DNA from: Chitinophagaceae bacterium
Lineage (GTDB): Bacteria > Bacteroidota > Bacteroidia > Chitinophagales > Chitinophagaceae
Assembly (NCBI GenBank): GCA_023957575.1
Contig: JAMLGU010000001.1
Span: 248,001-312,000 of the forward strand
Reading direction: 5' to 3'
DNA length: 64,000 nucleotides
Shown: piece by piece, positions 47,633 through 56,820 of the stretch
Position numbering within the stretch: the stretch's first letter is position 1
Layout: each line of letters begins with the position of its first letter
Translations under genes and position numbers: made by a program
Notes under the pieces: model-generated
Told to the model about the DNA's origin: nothing
Seen by the model: the letters and a program-made list of their open reading frames with translations, nothing else
Databases searched by the model: none

Positions 47633-48319
47633 ATGAAATTAGTAATTACCAAAGAAAATGAATTAAAGGAGGTAAATAACAATGGCTTACAAAAAGGAGT
47701 TCTAACTGTTTTTGCAAAAATACTATCCTATCTTTTTCATCCGGTCTTTGTTCCGGTTTATGTGGTTTTGTTTTTACTTTTTGTGGAACCGTTTCTATTT
47801 GTTGGCTTCAACAAAGGGCAAAAAATCAGGATATTATTGCAGGCTGTTCAGATGTACACCTTCTTCCCGCTGGTTTCCATCATTTTATTGCGTACACTAA
47901 ATTTTATTCCATCAATCAAGCTGGAACATAAAAAAGATCGTATCATTCCTTTTATAATTTGCAATATCTGGTATTTTTGGATATGGTATGTATGGCGCAA
48001 CCTACCTGAAGTGCCTGTAGAAATGGTTGTTTTTGCAATGAGCATCTTTCTGGCTTCTTCTATTGGGCTGCTGTTTAATATCTATATCAAAATCAGTATG
48101 CATGGCATAGCGCTGGGTACCGCAGTCGCTTTCCTGGCAAGTTTGGGGTTTATGTATCAGGTAAGTTTTGGGCTCTATTTTACGATAGCCGTATTTATTG
48201 CCGGATTGGTATCCACAGCAAGACTTATTTTATCAGACCATCAACCCTCCGAAATTTACTGGGGATTGGCAGCAGGTGTTTTGGCAATGTTACTGTCTGG
48301 AATAATTTATTCCTTTTAA
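47633..48319 (+). CDS. PAP2-like integral membrane protein
   Basis: 228 residues with about six membrane-spanning segments. The C-terminal half, ISMHGIALGTAVAFLAS followed by ARLILSDHQPSEIYWGLAAGVLAML, mirrors the second and third phosphatase motifs (SMHxx and R..H.PSD.) of PAP2 lipid phosphatases. Motif 1 (KxxxxxxRP) is only weakly visible, as KKDRIIPF. Possible role in undecaprenyl- or phosphatidic-lipid recycling. Conserved as a single gene in this phylum. Confidence 0.65.
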   Translation: MKLVITKENELKEVNNNGLQKGVLTVFAKILSYLFHPVFVPVYVVLFLLFVEPFLFVGFNKGQKIRILLQAVQMYTFFPLVSIILLRTLNFIPSIKLEHKKDRIIPFIICNIWYFWIWYVWRNLPEVPVEMVVFAMSIFLASSIGLLFNIYIKISMHGIALGTAVAFLASLGFMYQVSFGLYFTIAVFIAGLVSTARLILSDHQPSEIYWGLAAGVLAMLLSGIIYSF

Positions 48320-48363
48320 ATAAAATACTTCCAATACAATTAGTTTCGTAACACTAAATATAT

Positions 48364-48371
48364 TAGTTTTG
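48364..48371 (+). promoter_or_regulatory. TAnnTTTG -7 box upstream of recA
   Basis: TAGTTTTG fits the consensus 52 bases before the recA start, with TTTCG 20 bases upstream of it as a possible -33 element. No LexA-type palindrome is recognised. Confidence 0.45.
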
Positions 48372-48422
48372 TGATGTGTATAAATAATTTAGAAAGGAGA
48401 TTGTTAAATTGTATTTTTGATT

Positions 48423-49460
48423 ATGGCAAAAGCAGAAAAAAACACAGAAACTGAAAATTCGCTGAATAGCGAAAAACTGAAAGCGCTGAAACTTACCATG
48501 GAAAAACTTGACAAAGATTATGGTAAGGGCACTGTAATGATGATGAACGAAAAAGCTACCACCACACACGAGGTGGTATCCACCGGTTCTATCGGTCTGG
48601 ATGCAGCTTTGGGTATTGGAGGGCTGCCCCGGGGCAGGGTAATCGAAATTTACGGTCCCGAATCATCTGGTAAAACAACAGTAGCCACACACGTAATTGC
48701 CGAGGCACAGAAGAAAGGAGGTATGTGTGCCATTATTGATGCAGAGCACGCTTTTGACAGTGTGTATGCTCAAAAGCTGGGTGTGAACGTGGATAATCTT
48801 TTAATCTCGCAACCCGATTATGGCGAGCAGGCATTGGAGATTGCAGACAGGCTTATCCTTTCCGGAGCGCTGGACGTAGTGGTAATAGACTCGGTGGCGG
48901 CATTGGTACCCAAGAGTGAATTAGAAGGCGAAATGGGCGACAGCAAGATGGGCCTGCAGGCAAGGCTTATGAGCCAGGCACTGCGAAAGCTTACAGCCAC
49001 TATTTCAAAAACAAATACTATTTGCATCTTCATCAACCAACTGAGAGAAAAGATAGGCGTGATGTTTGGAAACCCTGAAACTACAACAGGTGGAAACGCT
49101 TTGAAATTTTATTCATCAGTCAGGTTGGACATTCGTCGTATTTCTCAAATTAAAGATGGTGATGAGGCTGTAGGTAATCGGGTGAGGGTAAAAGTGGTAA
49201 AAAATAAAGTTGCGCCTCCTTTTCGTGCAGCAGAATTTGACATTATTTTCGGTGAAGGTATATCAAAAACCGGTGAGATAATTGATATGGGCGTTGATAT
49301 GGGTATTGTGCAGAAGAGCGGATCTTGGTATAGCTATAATAATGATAAATTGGGGCAAGGCCGCGATGCAGTAAAAAAACTACTATTAGACAACCCTGAA
49401 CTCTCTGCGGAAATTGAAGAAAAAATTAGAGAGAAAATTTCGGAGTTGCAAAACAGTTAA
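48423..49460 (+). CDS. recA: Recombinase RecA
   Basis: 345 residues from ATG 48423; the open frame starts 6 bases earlier at a TTG. Walker [10 protein letters not shown] (about 81), the family's [40 protein letters not shown] (Walker B region), the L2-loop region [27 protein letters not shown], and an acidic C-terminus. It forms nucleoprotein filaments for homologous recombination and the SOS response. Complete. Confidence 0.98.
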   Translation: MAKAEKNTETENSLNSEKLKALKLTMEKLDKDYGKGTVMMMNEKATTTHEVVSTGSIGLDAALGIGGLPRGRVIEIYGPESSGKTTVATHVIAEAQKKGGMCAIIDAEHAFDSVYAQKLGVNVDNLLISQPDYGEQALEIADRLILSGALDVVVIDSVAALVPKSELEGEMGDSKMGLQARLMSQALRKLTATISKTNTICIFINQLREKIGVMFGNPETTTGGNALKFYSSVRLDIRRISQIKDGDEAVGNRVRVKVVKNKVAPPFRAAEFDIIFGEGISKTGEIIDMGVDMGIVQKSGSWYSYNNDKLGQGRDAVKKLLLDNPELSAEIEEKIREKISELQNS

Positions 49461-49483
49461 TAATATTTTTTAAATATTTTGAG

Positions 49484-49510
49484 CCGCTTTCCGCATGGGG
49501 AGCGGTTTTT
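49484..49510 (+). terminator. Terminator of recA
   Basis: CCGCTTTCC and GGGGAGCGG form a 9-bp stem (two G-U pairs) with loop GCAT, followed by five T. It lies 23 bases past the stop. Confidence 0.85.
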
Positions 49511-49612
49511 GCATTTATTTAAGAATAATCACAAAAGGTTTTGGATATCATTCATCGTCAAAATTAGCAAAGACCCGAAAGGTTATTTATTAACAATTTA
49601 AAACCGTAGATT

Positions 49613-50155
49613 ATGAAAAAGTATTCTAAAATTTTGTTTCTGGCCTCAGCATTATTTGTGTTGTCACCTGCATTTGCTCAAATAGGATTCTCTAATCATG
49701 ATCGTACACCATACAACGACAGAGATGACATTCGTTATGGGAATGAGCGTTATGCAGTTAATCGCAACAACAATAACCGGTACGATAACAATCGTTATAA
49801 CAATACAGTGCATACAAGAAACTGGTTAGAAATAGGCGCTAAAAACATTGCATCACGTAAGAGTATTAATAAAATCAATATTAATCCCCGTATAGGATTT
49901 TTTGATCAATTGAAATTTGAAGTAAATGGTTTGACAGATATTTACAGAGTAGCCGTTCAGTATGATAATGGATTAGTACAGGAGCTAAAAGTTCTGAACA
50001 ATTCTGTAAGAAAAGATGCACGCGGTATTAATTCCTTTTTTATAGACCTGCCTAACCGCAACAGGAATATTCGTCAGATTATTTTCTGGTCCGATAATAA
50101 TAATTTCCGCACAAGTCCTTTTATTAAAAATAAAGTAGTTGTTTCAGTTCGTTAA
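49613..50155 (+). CDS. Exported Asn/Arg-rich protein of unknown function
   Basis: 180 residues with signal peptide MKKYSKILFLASALFVLSPAFAQ. A low-complexity stretch rich in Asn, Arg, Asp and Tyr (about 27-66) precedes a beta-rich domain (WLEIGAKNIASRKSINKININPRIGFFDQLKFEVNGLTDIYRVAVQYDNGLVQEL, about 70-135). Relatives are annotated only as hypothetical. The position between recA and uppP carries no functional hint. A terminator follows. Confidence 0.75.
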   Translation: MKKYSKILFLASALFVLSPAFAQIGFSNHDRTPYNDRDDIRYGNERYAVNRNNNNRYDNNRYNNTVHTRNWLEIGAKNIASRKSINKININPRIGFFDQLKFEVNGLTDIYRVAVQYDNGLVQELKVLNNSVRKDARGINSFFIDLPNRNRNIRQIIFWSDNNNFRTSPFIKNKVVVSVR

Positions 50156-50180
50156 AAGTTTATAAATGTTGGTTTGTTCA

Positions 50181-50212
50181 AAAAAAGCTTCGCAGTCAGC
50201 GGGGCTTTTTTT
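50181..50212. terminator. Terminator between convergent genes
   Basis: AAAAAAGCTTCGC and GCGGGGCTTTTTT form a 13-bp stem with two G-U pairs and a 5-base loop. It carries T-runs for the plus strand and A-runs that can serve the minus-strand uppP transcript. Confidence 0.85.
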
Positions 50213-50229
50213 GGCAATTTCAGAAGCCG

Positions 50230-51051
50230 TTATTGAATTACTTTGAAATATAACAGTACAAGTAATAGCACTCCGGCAATTATCCGATACCATCCAAAGA
50301 ATTTGAATCCGTGTTTTTTCAGGTACTCAATAAAAAACTTGATGGCAATTACCGCAACAATAAAAGCTACAACATTTCCTACTATAAAAGCAATTGTATT
50401 TTCCTGTGATTGCAATATGAGTTCGTAACCTTTTTTAATATCTCCATCAAGGGACCATTTTTTTATAAAAATTGAGTATAATGTTGCTGCTGCCATAGTG
50501 GGTACTGCCAAAAAAAAGGAGAACTCGGCAGCCACATTACGAGTAAATTTCTGTTGCATCCCTCCTATTATCGAGGCTGCACTGCGGCTTACTCCGGGAA
50601 TCATGGCTATTGTTTGCCAAAGACCGGTCATAAAGGCGTTTTTATAAGTTATTTCTTCATTGGTTCTTACAGTCGGGTGATTGAAGGCTTTGTCAATAAA
50701 CAATAATACAAATCCGCCTAATAACAACGAAACGGCAACCACAAGCGGGCTTTCCAGCATTTCGTCTATTTTATCAGAGAATAAATATCCTAAGATTAAT
50801 GCGGGTATCACACCTACTATTAATTTGACATAAAACTGCCATTTGGAGAAATCAAAAAATCGTTTCCAGTATAAGGCTACCACCGCCAGGATAGCGCCAA
50901 ACTGAATGGCTACCTCAAACAGTTTGGTAAATTCTTCCTTATTAATACCCAGCAATGCGCTGGTAATAATCATGTGTCCGGTAGAAGAAATGGGCAGATA
51001 TTCGGTAATCCCTTCTACAATAGCGATAATAATGGCTTCTATTAAATTCAT
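50230..51051 (-). CDS. uppP: Undecaprenyl-diphosphatase
   Basis: About 273 residues from ATG 51051 ([30 protein letters not shown]); an upstream ATG at 51084 adds only 11 codons. The signature [14 protein letters not shown] (about 14-27) contains the catalytic Glu, and the second motif is [16 protein letters not shown] (about 160). Eight or so membrane helices. It recycles undecaprenyl carrier lipid for peptidoglycan and O-antigen synthesis. Downstream of ftsX and DUF3098 on the minus strand. Confidence 0.96.
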   Translation of the reverse strand: MNLIEAIIIAIVEGITEYLPISSTGHMIITSALLGINKEEFTKLFEVAIQFGAILAVVALYWKRFFDFSKWQFYVKLIVGVIPALILGYLFSDKIDEMLESPLVVAVSLLLGGFVLLFIDKAFNHPTVRTNEEITYKNAFMTGLWQTIAMIPGVSRSAASIIGGMQQKFTRNVAAEFSFFLAVPTMAAATLYSIFIKKWSLDGDIKKGYELILQSQENTIAFIVGNVVAFIVAVIAIKFFIEYLKKHGFKFFGWYRIIAGVLLLVLLYFKVIQ

Positions 51052-51126
51052 ATTTCTATTGTTAAAAAAATTAAGGCGACACAACCAGTACCGCCTTCAT
51101 ATATTTTATAACTGATTGAAAAACAA

Positions 51127-51357
51127 CTATTTTTTAAAAATAGCAAATACTTCAACTGCCAACCCGATTAATATTAAAACCGGCGCTACAGTGATGCGGG
51201 TGGCGCTATAAACCGCACCGGCATCAAAAACTGCAGGATTGATATTGCTTTTGCCACCAGACATAAGCAACATGCCAATTGCAATGATGGCAACACCTGC
51301 CAGCATCCACATATAATTTGATTTATTGAACATTGTTGAAGTATTATTTTGACTCAT
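51127..51357 (-). CDS. DUF3098 membrane protein
   Basis: 76 residues, two membrane spans (WMLAGVAIIAIGMLLMSGG, about 17-35, and ITVAPVLILIGLAVEVFAIF, about 55-74). Family DUF3098 regularly lies between ftsX and uppP in Bacteroidota, exactly as here. Function unknown; envelope or division association is inferred from position. Confidence 0.88.
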   Translation of the reverse strand: MSQNNTSTMFNKSNYMWMLAGVAIIAIGMLLMSGGKSNINPAVFDAGAVYSATRITVAPVLILIGLAVEVFAIFKK

Positions 51358-51410
51358 TTTTTATAATTTAAATATGCAATATAAATATAAGAAACTAAAT
51401 TCTTTTGTGG

Positions 51411-52283
51411 TTAATACAAATCATCTAATTTTTTGGTTAAATATTTTAATACGCTTGTGTGGGTACTTACCAGCGTAATTAAAATGCCCAGTAAAAGCAT
51501 GCTGCTAAACAAAAATAACAATCTTCCCGCACTGTGAATAGCACGCAACTCGGGAACTACGCCCTCTGCTGTTTTAATCAATGCATAAACAACGATAATA
51601 GCAATTACGCCGCTTATGGCACCGTTAATTATTGCTCTAATATCCATCGGTTTTGTAATAAACCACCTGGTAGCGCCCACCATTTGCATGGTTTTAATAG
51701 TAAATCTGTTGCTAAACATAGCCAGTCTGATGGTATTATCAATAAGAACGATTACCACCAATGATAATAAGATGGCAATTGCAAATAATATCAGACTTAT
51801 TTTTTTGAGATTAGAATTAAGATTGGCAACTAAACTTTCAGGGTATTTGACTTCCGTAACATAAGTTTGCTTCTCAAGATCAGTTTTGATATTCTTAAGT
51901 GTATCGCTTTCCACATAGTTTTTTTTCATACTGAAATCAATACTTTGCGGTAACGGGTTTTCGGTCAAAATTCCATCCCAATCCTCATTCCCATCAGAAA
52001 GGTATTTTTTCTTTGCCATTTCCTTGGTAGTGAAAGTCATTTTTTTCACATAAGGCTTCGAGGCAATATACTGCATCAGTGCGGCGCTATCTGCCGGAGT
52101 GATGGGTTCTCTCAGAAAAACATTCACTTCCACATTTTCCCTGAAATGCTCTCCAATTGCGGTAGTGTTTATTACTAACCAGCCAATTATACCCAACACC
52201 AGAAGCACCAAAGTAACTCCCAGAATGGACATAAAATGAGATGGTTTGCCTCTTTTTATTTTATTTTTTACTTCTTCTGCCAT
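51411..52283 (-). CDS. ftsX: Cell division ABC-transporter permease FtsX
   Basis: 290 residues with the FtsX arrangement: one N-terminal membrane helix (about 19-42), an extracellular domain of about 115 residues (ENVEVNVFLREPITPADSAALMQYIASKPYVKKMTF), then three helices ending in LVSTHTSVLKYLTKKLDDLY. Works with the ATPase FtsE to couple division to peptidoglycan hydrolases. ftsE is not adjacent, as is usual for the phylum. ATG 52283. Confidence 0.93.
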   Translation of the reverse strand: MAEEVKNKIKRGKPSHFMSILGVTLVLLVLGIIGWLVINTTAIGEHFRENVEVNVFLREPITPADSAALMQYIASKPYVKKMTFTTKEMAKKKYLSDGNEDWDGILTENPLPQSIDFSMKKNYVESDTLKNIKTDLEKQTYVTEVKYPESLVANLNSNLKKISLILFAIAILLSLVVIVLIDNTIRLAMFSNRFTIKTMQMVGATRWFITKPMDIRAIINGAISGVIAIIVVYALIKTAEGVVPELRAIHSAGRLLFLFSSMLLLGILITLVSTHTSVLKYLTKKLDDLY

Positions 52284-52344
52284 AAAAACTATATCGCTTG
52301 ATATTTCAATCGCCGCAAATTTAATGGTTTCGGGCTACAATGCT

Positions 52345-52352
52345 TAAATTTG
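52345..52352 (+). promoter_or_regulatory. TAnnTTTG -7 box for leuS
   Basis: TAAATTTG followed by CCGCCC, 63 bases before the leuS start; TTTCGGG 17 bases upstream is a possible -33. The divergent ftsX transcript starts in the same spacer. Confidence 0.45.
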
Positions 52353-52415
52353 CCGCCCTAAGTATTATTATAAAAAATATAAAGTTTTCAAATATCAGCA
52401 AGGGATTTTGTAGTT

Positions 52416-55226
52416 ATGGAATATAATTTTAATGAAATAGAAAAAAAATGGCAGCAAAAATGGGTTGAGAACAAGACCTATGAAGTATCCAACGACAGTG
52501 AAAAGCCAAAATATTATGTACTGGATATGTTTCCTTATCCAAGTGGGGCGGGTTTGCATGTGGGGCATCCTTTGGGCTATATTGCCAGCGATATTTATGC
52601 CCGATATAAGCGATTGAAGGGGTTCAATGTTTTGCATCCAATGGGTTATGATGCTTTTGGCCTCCCTGCCGAACAATATGCCATCGAACATGGTATTCAT
52701 CCTGCTGTTTCTACCGAAAATAATATCAATACCTTTCGAAAGCAATTAGACAACATTGGCTTTTGTTTTGACTGGAACAGAGAAGTACGCACCAGCGACC
52801 CTAAATATTATAAATGGACTCAATGGATTTTTCTGCAACTTTTTAAAAGCTGGTTCAATCGCCAAACTCAAAAAGCAGAACCCATTGAAAGCCTGTTGAA
52901 GATTTTTGAATCTGAAGGAAATGCAGATCATCCGGTTCCCAATGAGAAATTTCATATTTCTGGTTTTTCTGCCGAAGAATGGAAACATTTTGATGAAGCT
53001 ACAAGGCAAACGATACTTATGGAATACCGATTGGCCTACTGTGGTTATGGCGAAGTAAACTGGTGTGAGGCGCTGGGTACTGTTTTGGCAAATGATGAAG
53101 TTGTAAACGGTGTGAGTGAAAGAGGCGGTCACCCTGTTGTAAAAAAGAAGTTGCGTCAATGGTATCTGCGTATTACCGAATATGCCGACAGACTTTTGAA
53201 AGGTTTACAGGAAGTAGATTTTAGCGAAGCTATGAAGGAAATGCAAACCAACTGGATTGGTAAAAGCTCAGGCGCAGAAATTGATTTTGAAATTAAGAGT
53301 GAGAAAATTACGCCTCACCCCCAACCCCACTCGGAAAAAGAGACGGGGGATGAGGCGTTAAAACTTCGCGTTTATACCACACGTCCCGACACCATTTTTG
53401 GCGTGGACTTTATGGTGATTGCCCCCGAACTTGAATTAGTAAATAGGATAAAATCTACCGGTCAAACTGATGAAGTAGATAAATACGTGGCCTGGGTAAA
53501 AAGTCGTAGTGAAAGAGAGCGGATGTCCGAGAAAAAAATATCGGGTGTATTTACGGGAGCATTTGCTGTGAATCCTTTTAATGGAAAAGAGATTCCTATC
53601 TGGATTAGTGAATATGTACTGGCCGGGTATGGTACCGGCGCGATTATGGCAGTGCCCTGCGGTGACGAGCGCGACCATAAATTTGCACAATATTTTAATA
53701 TTCCGATCACCAATATTATTGGGGAGGCATATAATGGTCAGGAAGCCAATCCTACAAAAGAAGCCATTTTGGAAAACTCCGGATTTATCAACGGAATGAT
53801 GATGAAAGATGCTATTGAAGTGGTGATAAATGAATTGGAAGCCAGAGGTATCGGGGTGAGGAAAACCAATTACAAAATGCGCGATGCGGCATTCAGTCGC
53901 CAGCGATATTGGGGAGAGCCCTTCCCAATTGTGTGGAAAGACGGAATAGCCTATTCGTTAGATGAAAGCGTACTGCCTCTCGAATTGCCACAGGTAGAAA
54001 GTTATAAGCCGGGGCCAGAAGGCGAAGGACCGCTTGCGAATATTCCCGAATGGGTTGCTAAAGAATTGGAAACCAACACCATGCCCGGCTATGCAGGCAG
54101 CAGCTGGTACTTTTTGCGCTATATGGATCCTCATAACGATAATGAGTTTGCCTCCCGCAAAGCCACCGACTACTGGAATCAGGTAGATTTATATATTGGT
54201 GGTACCGAGCATGCGGTAGGGCATTTATTATACAGCCGCCTGTGGACAAAGGTTCTGCATGATTTGGGATACCTGAGCTTTGATGAGCCTTATAAAAGGT
54301 TGGTAAATCAGGGTATGATTCAGGGAAGCAGCAGATTTGTGTACAGAATTCACGGGACTAAAAATTTTGTGTCCTTGGGACAAAAAAATAACTACCAGGT
54401 AGCGCCATTGCATGTGGACGTGAATATTGTGGATGGTGTGGAGCTGGACATTGAAAAATTCAAACAATGGAGAAATGGTGAATATGCCGATGCTGAGTTT
54501 ATATTGGACGATGGAAAATACATCTGTGGTAGTGAGGTAGAAAAAATGTCGAAATCCAAATTCAATACTGTAAACCCGGATGACCTGGTAGAAAAATATG
54601 GCGCTGATACCTTCAGAATGTATGAAATGTTTCTGGGTCCTGTTGAAATCAGTAAACCTTGGAATACAAAAGGAATTGAAGGAGTACATCGGTTCATCAA
54701 AAAACTTTGGAGATTGTTTTTTGATGAACAAAATGGAGCATTGTGGATTGAAGACAACCCCAACGCCAACGAGCTCAAATCACTGCATAAAGCAATTAAG
54801 AAGATAGAAGAAGACACTGAACGTTTTAGTTTTAATACCGGAGTGAGTACATTCATGATATTGGTAAATGAACTTTCAGATCTCAAGTGCCATAAAAAAG
54901 CAATTCTTGAGCCAATGCTCATCATGCTGGCTCCGTATGCACCACATATTGCGGAGGAACTATGGCGTCAAATAGGAAATACTAATTCTGTTCTTGATGC
55001 CTCATTTCCTGTATATGAAGAAAAGTATCTCATAGAAACATCAAAAGAGTACCCGATATCGGTAAATGGAAAGTTGAGAACAACCATGAATATTTCTTTG
55101 GAGGCCACACAGGAGGAAGTAGAAAAACTGGCGCTTGGAAATGAAGTTGTTCAAAAATGGATAGAAGGCAAAACGCCGAAGAAAATTATTTATGTAAAAA
55201 ACAAAATGGTGAATGTGGTAGTGTAG
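52416..55226 (+). CDS. leuS: Leucyl-tRNA synthetase
   Basis: 936 residues. HIGH-type motif HVGHPLGY (residues about 48-55) and KMSKSK (about 711-716) mark a class I synthetase. The editing domain spans TTRPDTIFGVDF to AVPCGDERDHKFA. A repeat-derived segment, ITPHPQPHSEKETGDEA, lies just before the editing domain (about residues 299-315), encoded by a palindromic element and read in frame without a stop. The protein is otherwise complete up to the C-terminal tRNA-binding part. Essential housekeeping gene. Confidence 0.96.
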   Translation: MEYNFNEIEKKWQQKWVENKTYEVSNDSEKPKYYVLDMFPYPSGAGLHVGHPLGYIASDIYARYKRLKGFNVLHPMGYDAFGLPAEQYAIEHGIHPAVSTENNINTFRKQLDNIGFCFDWNREVRTSDPKYYKWTQWIFLQLFKSWFNRQTQKAEPIESLLKIFESEGNADHPVPNEKFHISGFSAEEWKHFDEATRQTILMEYRLAYCGYGEVNWCEALGTVLANDEVVNGVSERGGHPVVKKKLRQWYLRITEYADRLLKGLQEVDFSEAMKEMQTNWIGKSSGAEIDFEIKSEKITPHPQPHSEKETGDEALKLRVYTTRPDTIFGVDFMVIAPELELVNRIKSTGQTDEVDKYVAWVKSRSERERMSEKKISGVFTGAFAVNPFNGKEIPIWISEYVLAGYGTGAIMAVPCGDERDHKFAQYFNIPITNIIGEAYNGQEANPTKEAILENSGFINGMMMKDAIEVVINELEARGIGVRKTNYKMRDAAFSRQRYWGEPFPIVWKDGIAYSLDESVLPLELPQVESYKPGPEGEGPLANIPEWVAKELETNTMPGYAGSSWYFLRYMDPHNDNEFASRKATDYWNQVDLYIGGTEHAVGHLLYSRLWTKVLHDLGYLSFDEPYKRLVNQGMIQGSSRFVYRIHGTKNFVSLGQKNNYQVAPLHVDVNIVDGVELDIEKFKQWRNGEYADAEFILDDGKYICGSEVEKMSKSKFNTVNPDDLVEKYGADTFRMYEMFLGPVEISKPWNTKGIEGVHRFIKKLWRLFFDEQNGALWIEDNPNANELKSLHKAIKKIEEDTERFSFNTGVSTFMILVNELSDLKCHKKAILEPMLIMLAPYAPHIAEELWRQIGNTNSVLDASFPVYEEKYLIETSKEYPISVNGKLRTTMNISLEATQEEVEKLALGNEVVQKWIEGKTPKKIIYVKNKMVNVVV
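53310..53357. repeat. REP-like palindrome inserted in frame within leuS
   Basis: ACGCCTCACCCCC (53310-53322) is the near-perfect inverse of GGGGGATGAGGCGT (53344-53357), with a single-base bulge. Intergenic repeats of this general CCTCACCCCC type are familiar in several phyla. Here the element lies in the coding sequence and adds about 16 codons. Confidence 0.7.
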
Positions 55227-55253
55227 AACAGATAAAAATTAATTTTGGAAAAG

Positions 55254-55291
55254 AATCTCTCCGAAGTAAATTAATTCAGAGAGATTTTTTT
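55254..55291. terminator. Terminator after leuS
   Basis: AATCTCTC and GAGAGATT form a perfect 8-bp stem with a 17-base loop, followed by seven T. It lies 28 bases past the leuS stop and touches the end of the convergent DGC-domain gene. Confidence 0.85.
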
Positions 55292-55658
55292 ATAATGATT
55301 GGATTTGGATCTTGATTTCTTCGAGCAACAAATCGGCCTGACCTTTATCAAAATCTTCATGTTGCACTTTCTTTACGCCAACCTTTGATAATTCGATATG
55401 AATATCTGGATTAAGATCATGATTTTCGAGGCAGGCTTTTGAACAAGCCAGCGGGCATCCGTCAATCACTATCATTTTTCGCCCCGACTTAGCTGTTTTT
55501 ACTAATTTCTTTACATTTCCACCAACGCCAACAATACAGGACATTTCAGCAAGACCGCTTCTGTCAAGCCTTACAGCCATATAGTTAGCCATTTGCGCAG
55601 CGTTTGAACAGCCGGAGCAGGAATAAACTAATGGAAGATCATTTGTATGTGCTTTCAT
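55290..55658 (-). CDS. DGC-domain putative zinc-binding protein
   Basis: 122 residues with the cysteine-rich family pattern: YSCSGCSN at about 12-19, and VIDGCPLACSKACL at about 64-77, which contains the Asp-Gly-Cys that names the domain. Probably binds a metal ion. No assigned reaction. Single gene on the minus strand between leuS and the tandem promoters. Confidence 0.82.
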   Translation of the reverse strand: MKAHTNDLPLVYSCSGCSNAAQMANYMAVRLDRSGLAEMSCIVGVGGNVKKLVKTAKSGRKMIVIDGCPLACSKACLENHDLNPDIHIELSKVGVKKVQHEDFDKGQADLLLEEIKIQIQSL

Positions 55659-55794
55659 TGTATAAATATTGCTGATTTGGTTGCAAAAATATTACTTTTC
55701 TCCGAAGTAGCATTTTTTGTTTTAAGGAATATCAAATATTTCATGAAACCTTCTCCATTCCAATTTACTATTTCTGGTGCCGGTGAAAAAAATT

Positions 55795-55825
55795 TGTAAC
55801 CTTTCTTAAACTCATCTTCTCTAAA
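55795..55825 (+). promoter_or_regulatory. ECF-type promoter site 1 (TGTAACC-N17-CTCTAAA)
   Basis: First of four tandem copies upstream of the exported helical protein. The AAC core in a -35-like element with 17-base spacing to CTCTAA is what ECF sigma factors use. Copies start at 55795, 55863, 55929 and 55992, 63-68 bases apart. The rest of the 393-base gap (55659-56051) holds no gene. Confidence 0.7.
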
Positions 55826-55862
55826 CTAATAATTACAGCTTAAAAGCAGCAATAAAGTTCTT

Positions 55863-55893
55863 TGTAACCTTTTCGATACTTGATTGCTCTAAT
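55863..55893 (+). promoter_or_regulatory. ECF-type promoter site 2 (TGTAACC-N17-CTCTAAT)
   Basis: Second tandem copy, an exact match to the consensus. After the -10-like box a purine-rich AGCAGTTTAAGAAAG stretch follows, resembling the segment after sites 1 and 3. Confidence 0.75.
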
Positions 55894-55928
55894 CAGTTTA
55901 AAGCAGTTTAAGAAAGAAAAAAATTGTT

Positions 55929-55959
55929 TGTAACCTTTTTAAAAATCATTTTCTCTAAT
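55929..55959 (+). promoter_or_regulatory. ECF-type promoter site 3 (TGTAACC-N17-CTCTAAT)
   Basis: Third tandem copy, again exact, with the following AGCAATAAAGAAGC shared with site 1. Confidence 0.75.
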
Positions 55960-55991
55960 CAGGTATAAGCAATAAAGAAGCAAAAAATAAT

Positions 55992-56022
55992 TGTAACCTT
56001 TTAAATTTTATATACTCAAATT
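55992..56022 (+). promoter_or_regulatory. ECF-type promoter site 4, nearest the gene
   Basis: TGTAACC with a weaker -10 half, CTCAAAT at 16-base spacing, 30 bases before the ATG at 56052. It could be the proximal start site, with sites 1-3 acting as spares or decoys. Confidence 0.6.
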
Positions 56023-56051
56023 AATTATTAAAAACTTAAAAACTTAAAAAA

Positions 56052-56720
56052 ATGAAAACAAAAAACTTAAATTAGTCATTGACAAAAATCACAAGAACAG
56101 CCGGCATTTTCATAGCTGCTATCATTTTATTATTCGCTGTTCAAAGTTGTTCAAAAGGAGATGGTGTAACAGTTTTAACCAGTTCAAAATATGAACAACT
56201 TCACAAAGGTATGCAGAGTTTATGGGCCGACCACATGCAATGGACATTCACTACTGTTGATGCATTCTTCAACAATCCAAATGGCCTGGATGGTAACCTG
56301 AACAGATTGTTACAAAACCAAAAGGACATAGGTGCAGCAATCGTTCCTTATTACGGACAAGCAGCAGGCGACCAACTGGCAAAACTTCTTACCGAGCATA
56401 TTCAGGGTGCGGTACCAGTGCTCACAGCCGCAAAAAATGGTAATCAGTCTGCTTTGAACACTGCTTTGGCCGATTGGTATCAAAATGCACAAGATATAGC
56501 CGATTTTCTGGCAGGAGCTAATCCTACCAACTGGAAACAAGCCGAAATGCGTGATATGATGAAAGGGCACATTGATCAGACTACTACTTATGCCGTACAC
56601 CTTTTGCAAAAGGATTATACCAATGCAATTAAAGTATTTGATGAAGCAAATCATCACATGGCAATGATGGCGGATATGCTGAGTGAGGGTATTGCAAAAC
56701 AATTTCCTAACAAATTTTAA
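56052..56720 (+). pseudogene. Exported helical protein, paralog 1, with TAG at codon 8
   Basis: From ATG 56052 the frame reads MKTKNLN, then TAG (56073-56075), then SLTKITRTAGIFIAAIILLFAVQSC and about 190 further residues. The A-rich leader and ATGAAAAC context are identical in style to the two following genes. The paralog downstream aligns through the stop (MKTSTSVLSLTKI), so the stop replaces a sense codon. A TTG at 56079 just after the stop could still start a lipoprotein-type signal (lipobox VQSC) and give a working protein. The mature chain is helical, with WADHMQWTFTTVDAFF, NRLLQNQKDIGAAIVPYYGQAAGDQL and HIDQTTTYAVHLLQ. Function unknown. Confidence 0.7.
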
Positions 56721-56745
56721 AAAATAAAAGATTATCAGTAACAGT

Positions 56746-56776
56746 TGTAACCTTTGAAAACACCATCTACTCTATT
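56746..56776 (+). promoter_or_regulatory. ECF-type promoter site 5 (TGTAACC-N17-CTCTATT)
   Basis: Upstream of paralog 2, 44 bases before its ATG, in the 100-base gap after paralog 1. One mismatch in the -10-like box. Confidence 0.75.
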
Positions 56777-56820
56777 AAAAAAACAAAAATTATTTATAAA
56801 AAAACAAAAAACTTAATAAA

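Noticed and set aside
54228..54925. Long minus-strand frames inside leuS (167 and 177 codons)
   Set aside because: Antisense to conserved LeuS coding sequence; composition is that of a mirrored frame.
11759..56075. Genome-wide reassignment of TAG to an amino acid
   Set aside because: TAG ends hoxF, hipB and other well-bounded genes here; two nonsense mutations explain the data better.
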